Of a DNA stretch of 64,000 nt, positions 39,524 through 52,044 are shown piece after piece; positions within the stretch are counted from its first letter, which is position 1, and the number at the start of each line of letters is the position of its first letter. Origin of the DNA: Argentina anserina (Eukaryota; Streptophyta; Magnoliopsida; Rosales; Rosaceae); contig NC_065875.1 in NCBI RefSeq assembly GCF_933775445.1, forward strand, positions 6,957,001 through 7,021,000, in the 5' to 3' direction. Made by a program: the position numbers and the translations under genes. The notes under the pieces were generated by a model. It saw only the letters and a list, made by a program, of their open reading frames with translations. It did not search any database and was not told the origin of the DNA.

Positions 39524-41097
39524 TAGTTAGTCCATGTTGCTTCTTCCCTCATAGAGAAAAGAGGGAAGATGCAATATATCACTGTATCCCTAAGATATAT
39601 AAATCATCTGCCGAGGCCAAGTTTGGGATACACGCATTTGTGAGGGTTTTTTCGGATGCCTTCCCTTTCCAACCTCGACAATACAATGGCTCATGTTGTG
39701 ATTATAGCATTTGGTTCTGTGATTCATTTTTCCCCTACCTACCCATATTAAGGATTTTTTGGTTCTTGTAATTTATAGTTGCAGTTATTATAAGTAGCAA
39801 TAGTTTATCGACTCAATTTCCGTTGTACTTTTGAGCCTACAAGAAGGCTCAAATGACGGCCAAATCTTTGTTCTTTTTCCCATCTGTAATTGTATTACAC
39901 AATTAATGTTTGGTATCTGAAGTATACACAAGCATCTTAAATATCAACTATTTGTGCCAATGCTGTCACAGTTGAAATTCCTTTAGCGAAACACTTGTAA
40001 ATAGAAGCATTCAACTTGAAATCACCTTACACTGTTGAGAAAGAACTCAAAGAAACATTCAACTTGGAATCACTGGACACTGTTAAGAAAGAAGCAATTA
40101 ACTTGGAATCACTCGTTTACCAATCGTGGTTATGCTTGATTAGAATTAGCTAGTAGTCAAACTTGTTGGATTGAGTTTCCGAGTCCCCTGTTTGAAAATG
40201 ACAACTATTTGTTTAGAGTTCAAGTCATGTTTGCAGATAGACCTGGCTACTTATTCGTTCTCTTTAACTTCTGACCTATTTTTGAGCCAGGCAGCTTCAC
40301 AAGTTGAAATTGAATTAAATATAATGTTTAAGGCACTTGATCAAAGATCACGCACTTCCAACATTCCAACTTCCAACGACAATAATTAAGTCGTTCATTA
40401 CATATAACTTGGTCTTATTTCTACACGATGTATGCCAGCTAACCGCCTAAGAAATGTCTTCAATAGATAGTTGGCTACCAATTATAGAGATTATAATTTA
40501 AAAACTTTGGAGTAATTATTTGAATACCGGCTGCCAAAATTATTATCAATAAACCACAGAAATTAATTAAAGTATGCTTGTTGATTCAAATTTGTTGTTG
40601 AAAGTAGATAAGTGTTAAGTAAGGAGGTTGGGTCGGCAAGAATGTCAACCACAAAGTGATCTTACCTGCAAGCTAGGATGAGTACATCTACCACACATAT
40701 TTTGCTAATTTATGGTCATTATTATTATTCTCCTTTTCGCAAAAAACTGTGTAGATATTTTAATATTAGTAACTTTGGTTGTCATATAGAGTAGGAAACA
40801 CCTGGTCTAACAAATTATAGTAACTTCTTATTGTAATAATAGTACTAGGGATATTCACACCCAATTATACATGAGTTCATGTGTAAGTTCAAGGTAAAGA
40901 GTGTGGGGGTTTAAGCTTATTCATGTCATTTGATGATTTTACCACTCGTCCACTCTCCAAAAGGAATTTGAGTAAAAATTAAATAAATAAATTCAGTTAT
41001 GGACTTGATCGAGGTTGACAAACACTGATTTCGTATTAGATGGATATGAAGAATATCAAGTTGTGAGATAGGGAAAGGGTCAGAGGAGGGATGCATG
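39524..41097. other. 3' flank of the P450 reductase gene
   Basis: The reductase 3' UTR should occupy the first few hundred bases. The rest is non-coding. Near 40000-40110 a short segment (about GAAGCATTCAACTTGAAATCAC) repeats roughly three times in tandem with changes. No gene is supported up to the CACTA element at 41098. Confidence 0.5.
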
Positions 41098-41119
41098 CAC
41101 TATAAGAAAAATGACATAC

Positions 41120-41590
41120 GACAACATCACAATAACAACATGCGCGTTTAGAGCGTTGTTGATTACTATTTTCGACAACATGCTTATTTTGTACGTTGTG
41201 AAAAATTATGTTCAACCACATGCGTCATTGGTATGTTGTAATCTAGTTTTGAACTACGCATTATGCTTGTTGTTATATGGAAGTTATCGATTCAACATAT
41301 TAACAACTAGCAGAAAGACATGTTGTTAAAGGCTTTTAAAATAACAACATGCAGCACGTTGTTACATGTTTATAAAAAACAACATGCAACATGTTGTTAA
41401 ATGTTTCAAAGATAACAACATGCAACACGTTGTGATATGGTTCTCTTCAAATTAACAACATGCAACATGTTGTTAAATGTTTTTTAAAAAAAACAACATG
41501 CAACATGTTGTTAAATGTTTTTTAAAAAAAACAACATGCAACATGTTGTTAAATGTTTCAAAAATGACAACATGTAGCCTGTTGTGATAT
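41120..41590. repeat. Left subterminal repeat array of the Pack-CACTA
   Basis: At least six imperfect copies of a unit containing AACAACATGCAACATGTTGT, itself near-palindromic, occur at 35-60 bp spacing. Similar units in the right flank (44340-44700) make the two sides complementary. CACTA transposases bind such repeats. Confidence 0.75.
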
Positions 41591-41704
41591 AGTTTTCTTT
41601 GAAATTCGAGAGGGAATTGGGGGAATAGAAAAAGAATCGCGCTTGACTTTTTATGAGATTGACCATAATACCTTTTCTATTGAAAATGAAACAAAAAGAC
41701 CTAA

Positions 41705-41990
41705 AAAATACATCTCATATAAAAGGAAAGCATTTATTTACTCTCAACAGAAAAATTCTCACTTCGTCTCTTTGAAAATTTTCTCTTCTTTTCTCTCTGA
41801 AATTGAGCTCCATCTAATCGAAGCTGAAGGTATGTTCTGAATCCTCTTATTTCAATTCTCTTCTCTTGTTGTTTGATTTGTATGCTTCGATTTCAATTCA
41901 AATTCTCACTTACTTCGAATTTTCTGTTTGTCATTCAAATATCAACCGCCGGAGCGTCCACCATCACTTCCAGCAAAGCTACTTTTCAAG
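41705..41990 (+). promoter_or_regulatory. Promoter-and-leader-like segment inside the Pack-CACTA
   Basis: A TATA-like CTCATATAAAAGG (41711-41723) is followed by a pyrimidine-rich leader that ends in GAAGCTGAAG before GTATGT (41830), a good splice donor. A second possible exon (about 41942-41990) ends before GTAATG. The arrangement looks like a captured host promoter with a spliced 5' UTR that could drive the fragments downstream. This is inference from signals only. Confidence 0.35.
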
Positions 41991-43064
41991 GTAATGTTTC
42001 AGATTTGCTTGCTTGTCTGTTTAGTTTCGCTAATTTTGGTGTTGTTATGTGTGGTTTTGAGTGGGCTTTAGAAATTGAGTTGAGATTTTACTGGTATAGT
42101 GTTAAATGATTTTTAACGCTCTAGAGGTCATTCATAATTGTGTTGAGGTGGAGACGAAATCTGGTTAAGTAAATTGATTTAACCTAGTTGATATGATGTT
42201 TCAAGTCTTTGTAGATGTATTTCTTTATCATTTTCCATGCCTACCTTTGGGTAAACTATGTATTTGTTCAACATTTTATATACTTGATGAAGACAAGCAT
42301 TATTCTCTATAATCTCGAATAAGAGTGTGACCTTGGAAATATGTAGACCAAGTGATTTGTTATGTGAAGCAATCTCCGTATAATGTTTTCATTATGTGCG
42401 TCAGGATCATTGATTAGGTAAAATTGCTTGTGGAATTGAACTATTGATTTACTCTCTATATACAGAAGTTCACATCTCCTTGTAGAAGACCTGAGTCCAG
42501 GTTTCCTGTCCCGACAATGTATCCTATATACTCCTAAATTTGTTATAGCTTGTTTATACTTCTATTTGGTTTACTTACTAGTTTACTATATATATTACGT
42601 AATTAATATAGATGTATTTGATATTCGGAAGTCATTACCTGGGTTAAATATTTCTAGATACGTGTGTAAGCATTGTAGGATATTATATATGATTTTTTCA
42701 AATGTATATGAGTTTCTTTTGATATAAGAGATATAGTGACTACAAGACTATGTCCCTGGCCCTTCAAATTTGGTATATCCCAAACTGCTCTTGCTCCCAA
42801 CTGCATCTTTTATACTGTTAATGATTTCTTTTAGTTGTACAAGTGTGTGTGTTGTTAACTGGAAGAGTATGACTCATGATAAGCAATGTATTTACTCAAT
42901 TTGATAATTAAGCTTATCTTTCTTTATCGATGTACATGACATCTATGTAGTAGTATCATATATGTTTACTCAATTTGATAGCTTATGTTTTTTTACTCAT
43001 GCTGCTCATGATAATCATTGTTGTGTGTGATATAATTTTGAGCTTGATTGGGTGTTGGTTTCAG

Positions 43065-43195
43065 AGGCTGGTGCAACATCAACTAACGCAGTATCCCACA
43101 TCCGGGGAGTTGAGTATTAGTAAAATTAAGTTCAGGGCCTTTGATTTGGGAGGTCATCAGGTTGCTTGCAGAGTCTGGAGGATTACTACGCAAAG
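43065..43195 (+). pseudogene. Captured SAR1-type small GTPase exon
   Basis: After a TTTCAG acceptor the frame reads RLVQHQLTQYPTSGELSISK, then IKFRAFDLGGHQVACRVW. This is the switch region of SAR1, the COPII coat GTPase, including the DxxG motif as DLGGHQ. The segment ends at the expected exon border before GTTAGC. One base is missing after VWR, so the following DYYAK is read out of frame. It corresponds to one internal exon; the P-loop and the C-terminal GTP motifs are absent. Confidence 0.7.
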
Positions 43196-43906
43196 GTTAG
43201 CTATTCTGTACCTTATGTAAAACGTTCATACTGTTGGTTCATATAAAATTATGCCTCCTGGATTCTTGTGTAAAGATGATCCTGCTTGTAAATTGGTCTT
43301 TGCCCGAATGAGAAATTAGTCAAGTAAATCTATAGACAATTATTAGACATGATGTCAATTTAATCTATACTAGATCATTACATGAGTTTATACCTTATAC
43401 TTATACATACAGTTTAATGATCCTTCATAGGATAGATTTCATATTACACTAATATGGTGTCTTGGTGGGATTAAATCTGGAAAAAAGACCCATATTCAGG
43501 GTAACATAAAATTAAGAAAAACATCTCCAATCCTGCAATTCAGGTTAAGTTCTGTTTCTTTAAAGATGATTTTGAAACTTTGAGTGATACGAACTTTAGT
43601 TAGCCCTTTAAATAACAATATTTTAGCTTAATGCTAGTGTTATGTTGACACCAATATTTTAGATTTATAACAGATCAAATACATGGATGGTCATAAGGTT
43701 CACTTTGTGGACCGTATACATATTATTATGGATTGGAAAGGATATAGGAATCATGTGTTATTGAGATGACCAACATGATTTGGTAGTGTTAGGATGTAAA
43801 GATATTCACTCATGATTCTTTAGTTTATACCTTGGAATTTCTTCCTTTGAGTGTATCTAGATATTTATATAATCTCAACCTAGTTCTTATTTTTGATATA
43901 ATGTAG

Positions 43907-44110
43907 GTATCCGATGAGGAAGCAATTGAAACTGCTAAGCCGCATGCGCTAAAAGAAGGCCTTCAAGTTAAACTTAATATCTTGTAGACATTAATCTTTA
44001 AGATACTTCGCAAGTGAGAATTTCATCTGGTGCTGCAGCAGCTATAAAGTTGGCATGGTGTATCAAATTGGTACCATGCGGCGAGACTACCTTCTTAGAA
44101 TATTAGCAAT
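43907..44110 (+). pseudogene. Captured cysteine synthase (O-acetylserine thiol-lyase) fragment
   Basis: After a TGTAG acceptor the frame reads VSDEEAIETAKPHALKEGLQ, matching the helix before the PLP phosphate loop of plant cysteine synthases. About 50 bp later RISSGAAAAIKLAW follows, matching the family's ISSGAAAAAAIK. Then MRRDYLLRIL is a decayed GERYLS-type tail. The enzyme makes cysteine from O-acetylserine and sulfide. Only the C-terminal part is here, broken by frame changes, so no active product is expected. Confidence 0.65.
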
Positions 44111-44915
44111 TTATAATTTTATATCAAAATTGAGATTCTTTAATTTACATATAGTTTGTTTTGTTTATGACTTGTATTTTCTCAGGGATAATGTAAGAAA
44201 TCTTATAAGAAATATATATATATATATTTCTTATGTTTAAAGTGTGTAGTAATATAGTGATGCATTTGTAGTTAAGTATGGTATGATGAATGTATGCAAA
44301 GTTGAAGTAAATAAGAGCCCAGCAAAATGGGTGTGACATACAATTATATTGAAATGCTATAACAACACATTCAGTAAAATAAGTACATACATGTTGTGTT
44401 GTAGAAAACTTACAACAACATGTCGGGCATGTAGTTGAAAACGAACAACAACATGCATAACTTGTTGTTAAAAAGTACACCTGCAAGATGCATGTTGTTG
44501 TAAACTTACAACAAATGCAATGTGTGTTGTAAAAAAGCACAACGTGCATTCTGTTTGTTGTTGAAAGGTTACGACAACAAGCACTGTGCGTTGTTAAAAT
44601 AATACAACAACGTGCATCATATTTTTTTTACAACGTGCAAGTCGTGTTGTTAAACCTTTTAGATTTTTAAGGGACATCTACAACATGCGCGGAACGTTGT
44701 CAATTACTTTTGACAATATACATTACGTGTTGTTAAATGCTTTTTATGGTGTAGTGATGAACTTCATTCCATACCCGCCAACACGGGCACTCAATAACAT
44801 CAATAATCTCTGCAGAACTCATCATATCCCAAGGCCTTCATGTTTGGATACTCCACAGTCCACACACCACCGGCAAATTACACATTCGTATTTGACAACG
44901 TCTTTCACATTTCGA

Positions 44916-47715
44916 TCATAGTGAGTGCAGAACTACTTGTACACCATTTTCTGGTTGAACTGTAATAAACTCACGCGGCGAATGAACATAAGTCGGGGAA
45001 ATGGTGATGGTGTGGCGTTGTAGAATCATTGACAGAACAATCTTTGCCTCCGTCGTCGCAAAGTTGAAGCCCACACACGTTCGAGGTCCCATTCCAAAGG
45101 GTAAGAATGCGGCTCTGTTGTTACTTGTAGCTTTAGCAATCCCTTCTGAAAATCGCTCCGGTTTGAATAGGTGTACGTCTGGTCCCCAAAACTGTTGCTC
45201 ATGATGGAATGCAAGGGTTGGGATGAGCAATTGAACATCAGCAGGGATAATGAGGTTTCCTAGTCTAACTTCCTTTTCAACTTTCCTTACTAGGGAAACG
45301 AGGGGAGGATATAATCTTAGAGACTCGTTGATGATCATACTCATCTGCATGCATTCAGAAAGGTTAAACCAATTAATACATATCTCAAGTTTTTTTAAAA
45401 AACTTTACTTCTACTCCCAATTTCGCATTAATTGGCATGAACTCGATTAGTAAGTGTTTGAAAACAATATTGAATTGGTTTTCTCATTTATGACAGGCAT
45501 GGCAAGCTGGGATCGTGGTTTCAAATCAACCGGAGCATGTACGTGATATATTAAGTACATTACTTTTCTCTAATATTAGTCTCCAGTATCGAGGGCTTAC
45601 AGTTTTTAGCTTGAATATGTCATTAGGATTGGGAGCTTGTTTTCCAAATACTTCTAGGACCTCCTTTCTGGCTTCCTCTTGCCAATCCGTATGGAGGGCA
45701 AGAAGAAAGACGGTCCAAGTTAGAACATCTAGGGTTTCTTGTCCGGCAAAATACAAAATCTTGCACTCGTCCACCAACTCCTCGAGTAAGATCCTGTTAT
45801 TATCATTCGAATCATGACAAGTCCTTAACAGATACCCAAGCAAATCACTCCCAAAGTTGTTTCCTTCTCCTCCAGCTCTCATTGCCTTCTCTCGTTTCTG
45901 AACAATAGATAGTATGTTATCACGTATTTCTTTTTCAAGCTTCTCAGATCCGACCTCATCGCTGGTTTTGATAATTTTACTGCAAAAGAATTTATAAAAT
46001 TTAGATAAAATTGACCATCAAAGCAGTGTCTTCGCCTCCTTTTAATTCCAGTCACATGCCCGGCCATGCATGTTGCTGTTTTCACATCTAATACCCTTAT
46101 TTACTTCTAAAAAGTTCTCATTCATATGAACCATTATTATCCAATTAGTCTTACACCAGAACAAGTTAGATAACAGCATCGAAAATATATCCTTCTATAT
46201 TTCCAACTGAAATCAGAATTTGAAGGCAGATACCTGATGCCAGGGAGCCTGAGTTTGAAAGGACTCTTGAATATAAAGGAAAACATTAACTTGATTGACT
46301 TCTCAAAAATGCTTAATCCTTCTAAGTAGCTGCTGCCAAATATTGTCCTCGAAATCACTTCTGATGTCAGCAACTTAAATTCTTCAAACACATCAATCTC
46401 TTTGCCGTCATGATTTCCCCACCTTTCTAACAATGTTTCGGTACTAGCTATCATTGCTGGAATCATACTCTGGTAAAATAAGCGTGCAATTAGAAAATAG
46501 TTCTAAGGGCATGGATGCAAGTAATTTGCAATTCTAATGTAGGAACTGTACGTTTTTTCCCCTTTTAGTGCAAGTACTGTTAAGAATCTCTAGTGGATGT
46601 GATGGTACATGCAAATTACTAATTTTAGGCCTTCAGTATTTGATTGACATCTCTTGTACTCTAGTCAAGGATTTTATTTATAATAGTGATGAATTTTTAT
46701 AAATATGAGAGGTTACTGAACTAGCTATAGGGTGTGGATAAAACAAAAAGAGAGCAGATCGATGATCACACAATTAATTTGTCAATACTAAGTTACTCAT
46801 TGGTTCATTATTGTGATTGGCATGTAAATACAACTCATGAAAATAATGGATACATGATACATACCGCCAAATTATTTCCAAATTTAAATAGCTAGTTTAA
46901 TTTTGGTGACACCATGCATAGATTATATATATTTAATTTTTTTTAATGAAGGCCTAAAAGGCGAGCTACTCGGATCATTAATCTGAGTTTTTGCATTCAT
47001 ACATTGTTCAACTTTGGCAAAGTAACATAAAATGTACGGCTCTATCTACAAAATAAATATCACATGCGATGACAGTAAAATTTTACCTTTAAACTCTCTC
47101 CATGGTAGGCATGGTTTCCCAGTTTTCGCAGCTTCACCCATTTTGCACCCACCGATCTTGGGATACCAACTCCTTTTAGCTTCTTTATATAGCTAGGGGG
47201 CATAAGCTTTGTAAATGATCCATCTTTGTTCTCTAGTATCTCTCTGCACAACTCAGGTTCCGTAATCACCAACTGAGCTTGACGACCATTCCATTGGAGG
47301 TAATTTTTCCCTGCATGAAATTGCATGCATATAAATGTTCAGATTTCAGAACAGAATTATTAGGAACTTCAAATCCTATATGTGAACATAAGAGACACCA
47401 TAAAATACCATATGTCTTGGTCCATGATTGAATATGAGGATGAACTTGAGAAAATGTATCGTGCGAGCCTAAAGTAGTATAGGGAGATTGATCGACTGTG
47501 CTGCTGCCTCTTTTCCTTTTCATGTTGGAAATTTCTTTGTTGTTTCCATGAATAAGTCTGTAAGAAGGACCTTTGATTCCCTGAAAACCCATCAGATTCT
47601 GTAAGCGAATCGGATTCCACCATTGTTTGCGAAGGATGTTGATGATGAAAATCAAGAGAATCATGAACAGACATACAAGCAAGCTTGGAAGGATGATCAC
47701 CCCTTGGTCTCCCAT
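44916..47715 (-). CDS. Cytochrome P450, CYP749A-like (CYP72 clan), 524 aa, 5 exons
   Basis: Exons on the minus strand: 47715-47409, 47310-47087, 46469-46234, 45979-45601, 45344-44916. All borders are GT-AG and the frame is kept to TGA at 44918-44916. The N-terminus (LPSLLVCLFMILLIFIINIL) is a membrane anchor for the ER. The I-helix has AGQETLD, the K-helix ESLR (ExxR), then FKPERFSEG, and the haem site FLPFGMGPRTCVGFNFATTE with the Cys ligand. The length and the end HSPREFITVQPENGVQVVLH fit CYP749A of the CYP72 clan, whose substrates are largely unknown; related CYP72 enzymes act on terpenoids or hormones. The residue after AGQET is Leu rather than the usual Thr/Ser. An upstream ATG at 47731 in another frame could reduce translation. 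Confidence 0.93.
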
Positions 47716-47773
47716 GCTTCCAACTCATGAATCTTCGGTAGTTCGGTTCTTCTTCTTTTTTATTTCTCACAAT

Positions 47774-47776
<3 letters not shown>

Positions 47777-47825
<49 letters not shown>

Positions 47826-47838
47826 CTCTCTCTCTCTC
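47777..47838. repeat. (TA)n(TC)n compound microsatellite in the P450 promoter
   Basis: About 22 TA units are followed directly by nine TC units, roughly 60-125 bp upstream of the P450 start codon. On the gene's strand it reads GA then TA, so it overlaps where a TATA box would lie. Length changes here could alter expression. Confidence 0.8.
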
Positions 47839-48895
47839 AATGCAACCGATGATAATATTAATATATTAATGATGCTTATAATGGATTGTGGTACAACCAA
47901 TGACGACGACTTGAAGTTTTCATTAGCTGGCTTGATTGTCTTCTTTTATATAATGTATGGGAGATGACATATTACGTCACGTAATACAGGTAATTAATAT
48001 TACATATGGGATTCATATTATAATCTACATATAAATTCTAAACTATAAACCCTAGTTTATGCATACGTGTCCGTGTATTACGTACATGCAATACAAGCAT
48101 ATTACGTATAAGATTTATATTACGAAGATAAAACAGTAAATGCTACGCTTTTCACGTGTACGTGTAACTATATTACGTACCTGTATTACATATACGATTT
48201 ATATTATGTAGATTAAATTCTAAAGTCTAAATTATACGTATATGTGTATGCTTAAAAGTTTACATGTATACGTTTATGCCTATAAATTTTCTATTAATAA
48301 AGCCAGAAGAATAATTGACATGTTGACTGGTTAAATATTTGAACTAGCCAAATTGCTCAAAGTTTATGAAATTTCAAAATCTATCTAGCTATGGTTTGAA
48401 GGATATGATTGTAATTTGAAAAATATAAAAATAAAAAGAAAAAATATAATGAGAAAAAGAAAGAGAAAAACACGACCCTACAATTCAGTCTAAATACAAT
48501 ACACATGGAGTGTGTCATGATGGTAGTACGTTAGAAAAGATATTACATAAATATAGTACATGTGTATAATACATATATTAAGGAAACATATCTTTCTTTA
48601 TATATTAAGGAAATTTGCCATTTGCAACCGCCCAACCAAGATATTTCAGATTTATCCTTTATTTATTAAAACTCTAAATCTACAAAATATATTAGACAAT
48701 GGTTGTAATTGTAAATAAAAATAAAAAATAAAAAATAAAAATAATAGATGATGAGATAAATTTTCTCCCACTACTTATGTGTATAACTCTATCTTTTTTT
48801 AATTGTTTTATTATTTATTGAAGGAAAAAAGAAACAAACGTTGAAACATTGGGAAGATGTACGTAGTACAATATTCTAACATATTTTCGAGAAGG
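47839..48895. other. P450 upstream region with Helitron-like repeat
   Basis: Non-coding and AT-rich, with many ACGTA and TATTACGTA motifs between about 47960 and 48250. It contains the Helitron-like copy at 48290-48526. No gene is supported before the CACTA remnant starting at about 48896. Confidence 0.5.
48290..48526 (+). mobile_element. Helitron-like dispersed repeat, copy 2
   Basis: It starts TCTATTAATAAAGCCAG and ends with a hairpin (ACACA...TGTGT) and CATGATGGTAG, parallel to the copy at 15781-16061. The middle also aligns, including TTGACATGTTGACTGG. It is more diverged and shorter. The Helitron identity is tentative. Confidence 0.35.
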
Positions 48896-49372
48896 TACAC
48901 TACTATGGTGTTATAAGGGAAATTATCTTATCATGATTTTAAAGTGCGTTGACAGGGACCCATTTATTTTTGCTTCACAAGCAAAACAAATATTTTACTC
49001 AAGAGAGAGTAAGACATCAAATTGGTATGTAGTACTGAAAGTGCCACCAAGCAGTTTTTACGAGGGTGAAGATCTTACTGAGATTGAGTACATACCATGT
49101 GCTCCATTTGATGTATCACAACTCGGCCACAATCTTGATGATGAAGATTGTCTGAGACGTGATAGTGGTGAAATGACAAATTATGCTTCGGTAACTTAAT
49201 TAATGTTATATTTTTAGATATTCATACGAATCTGTTAGCTCTCTTTGATTTGTGTTCAATTGAATTTACTTTAGTAGTACACAAGACATTATGCTTATTA
49301 ATTATATCAATATTTCTTTACTGAACAGACTGATGAAGATAGTGAAGACACTAAAGACACTGATGAAGTTTA
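48896..49372 (+). pseudogene. TNP2 C-terminal (DUF4216) remnant of CACTA II
   Basis: The frame near 48896 reads HYYGVIREII, then from 48933 ILKCVDRDPFIFASQAKQIF and, further on, SNWYVVLKVPPSSFYE, in DUF4216 style. It ends with an acidic tail; after an intron at about 49196-49328 a last exon reads TDEDSEDTKDTDEV and stops. The catalytic part of the transposase is absent. Confidence 0.7.
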
Positions 49373-50341
49373 ATTACTATCAACTTTGACAACTTCATTC
49401 TATTTCTCCAGGTAAATCTATTCTTATTTGAATCATAAGATTCTACATGTTTTGAATGACTGTATTTGTGGTTGTGTTTATTTGATGTACCAGTACAAGT
49501 ACAAATTCTGCAAGACATCTTAAATTTTTGTTTGCATCTGGGCTGATTTGGTGTTAATGTTCTGTTTGTATGATTTCTATAGTGAAGTTCGTGTGGAAGG
49601 CTTGGGATACACTCTTGCTAACAACAATGGCTGTTGGAGAAGTAAGCTAAGCCTTATATTCACTGTCTTAAATACTTATATAAGATTTTGTTTGATAATC
49701 ATTACTTTATTATCTTTTTATTGTTAATCTAGAGCTCATGGAAAGGTGAGAAAAGAGATAAAAAGCAACAAAAAGTTGTAAAGCCACTACCATCGCTGCA
49801 ATGAGGCAAGAAAGTATTGAACCCTTACGAATCTCGGAGGGAGGATCCAATTCTTGTGAAGCACCTACTAGTGTGGAAATTCAAAATGGGACAAATTCAG
49901 GACATTCAAACAAAAAAAGTAAAGGCAAGGCAAAGGAATTGGATAAAGGAGAGGGTGGTCCAAATTATCCTGAAGCATATTAACATGTCCCATTTTCGAG
50001 AGTGTCTACTGTGGGCATCGTTGGTTATATGTGTTTCATGCAGACGTGAGATTACTCCAAGGCCAGAAGGTGTGGGAGATATATGGCTGCTCCTTCCGAG
50101 GGGTTCAGGCAGGCCGGCCCGGTTAAGTTTGGGGAGCTTGTCGCTAGTTGGGGACTTAACGTCGAAGAAGGGAGTTGGCTACACACTGGTCGGATTCTGG
50201 AGCCGATCCCCTGGTGAGCCCAAGGCAGGGCGAAACCAGTGCATTGCCTCGTTGGATAAGGCTGGCTCTATGGGGATGAAGCGCCGTATGAACCAAGTGT
50301 GACAGCCGAATGGCTAGGTCTGTGACAAGTGGTATCAGAGC

Positions 50342-50624
50342 CGCCTCCACATCGCTGTCGTTGTGTCACCAAGTGCTCACACATCTCGCCGTATCTCCAA
50401 GATATGGGGGGGGGGGGGCTCCGCGGGGGAATTGAGTAGGCAGGGTCACCTCCAGGAGGAGGACCGGACGAGAGGATCCGTAGCAAAGTCCAAGACGAGA
50501 GATCCAGCGCGAAGCATTGTTGGGCGATCTTTGGGAACTCCTTTTCGTCGCTCAGGCATCGCGGGCGTACAAGGGTTACGCGGGCTGCAAGTGGGGATGC
50601 CGTGTACGAGGACATAAACCAAGT
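50342..50624 (+). other. GC-rich interior of the TRIM-like element
   Basis: The segment is notably GC-rich against AT-rich surroundings and has a poly-G run at about 50407-50417. An 84-codon frame (MSPSAHTSRRISKIWGGG, 50363-50617) fills it but resembles no gag or other domain. It is probably a packaging or leader segment rather than a gene. Confidence 0.5.
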
Positions 50625-50887
50625 TTGGTGGGGGAGGATGTCACGTCCCGTTTTCGGGAGAGTATACTGTGGGCATCGCTGGTTATATATGCTTCATGCA
50701 TACGTGGGATTATTCCAAGGCCAGAAGGTGTGGGAGATATATGACTGCTCCTTCTGAGGGGTTCAAGCAGGCCGATCCTGTTAAATTTGGGGAGCTTGTC
50801 GCTAGTCGGGGACTTAACGTCAAAGAAGGGAGTTGGCCACCCTACACACTGGTCGGGGTCTGGAGCCGATCTCCTGATGAGCTCAAG

Positions 50888-52005
50888 TGATAGGGGCACA
50901 ACGTGTGACGTTCTTAATGCGTTTATGCCCTATTCTTACTCTTTGGTACCTCTTATTTATTATGTTTTAGTTTCTTTTGTATGAATAAGTGTCTAGGTAG
51001 AGCTTATATCGATTATGAGTGAATTGATGATGAAATCGTGCTAAGTGTTAAGAATCCTTGTTAAGATATGATTCCTTGTTCGAGTAAGATTCATCTTTTC
51101 ATATTTCTTAGTTTCTAACGTATTTATTCTTATTAGGAAATACAAATCCATGTTGGAGAAGGAAAACAATCCTAGTTGCGCAATGAATAAGGAGAGGCAG
51201 TGCGGCATTGATGGTTTCCTAGTAGGAGTTGGATTCTAAAACCAAGTTGGAGATGGATTTCCAAGGTGTATATGAAGATATTTTCGTATATATAAATCAG
51301 AATTATTAAAGACAAGAAGATATGCACTTCAAAGCCCAATCCATGCAAGAATCAGAAAGCTGTCAAGATTCGTAGTCCAACTGTGACGGGTTCCCATGAA
51401 CATCTCAAATCGAATTAGAAGATGTACCATATATGGATAAAAAGTTGTGTGAGTCTAGTTTCTGTAGGATTTGGAATCGAATCAATATCTTATTCCTACA
51501 TGAAGATATGATCGAATCATTACTCGGAGGTCTAGTGAGCTCGGTAGAATTATCTCAGCCATTGATTTGCTTTTGATCCAAGGGCTGTGAGGGAAAGTTG
51601 AGACCTTGTTTCTCCTATATATAGAGGCATGAATCAATATCAGAATCACCATAAATTCTTGCAACAAAGAATGTCAAAGAAGGCATGCAGCAAATAAATG
51701 AGAAGAGGTAAGAAAGTCAAAGAAGACATGCAGTAAATAAATGAGAAGAGGTAAGAAAATTGAAACAAGGTTGCAACAATTAAGATTCTTGCTGCCTCCT
51801 TAATTCAAAAAAAGAAATTCGTGTAAAAGAAATCAGCATTAAAGGAGGAAGAAGATATGCAATTAATGTCCAAATCAGAATTCTGGCAGTGCAGGTCATC
51901 CAACTTTAACAGGCTCCTCTGGACAGCTCACAATGAATCAGATAATGTATGATATATGGATGAAAAACTATGGAAGTCTATTTTCAAATGCCGTCGGAAT
52001 CACCT

Positions 52006-52044
<39 letters not shown>

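Larger units (their letters stand above)
41098..44756. mobile_element. Non-autonomous CACTA element carrying host gene fragments (Pack-CACTA)
   Basis: The left end is CACTATAAGAAAAATGACAT. The right end, reverse-complemented, is CACTACACCATAAAAAGC. Both flanks are ATG, the 3-bp duplication typical of CACTA. Subterminal arrays of short repeats built on AACAACATGCAACATGTTG lie at 41120-41590 and 44340-44700, as expected for transposase binding. There is no TNP2 or second ORF. The interior holds a promoter-like leader (41700-41990), a SAR1-type exon (43065-43195) and cysteine synthase pieces (43907-44110). The element lies 160 bp beyond the stop codon of the P450 gene. Confidence 0.85.

Noticed and set aside
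50022..50330. Tandem duplication of an unknown gene-like segment
   Set aside because: The repeat pair, the primer-binding site between the copies and the polypurine tract show these are LTRs.
50342..50624. 5S rRNA segment as in Cassandra TRIM elements
   Set aside because: I looked for the conserved 5S internal promoter pattern in the LTRs and interior and did not see it.
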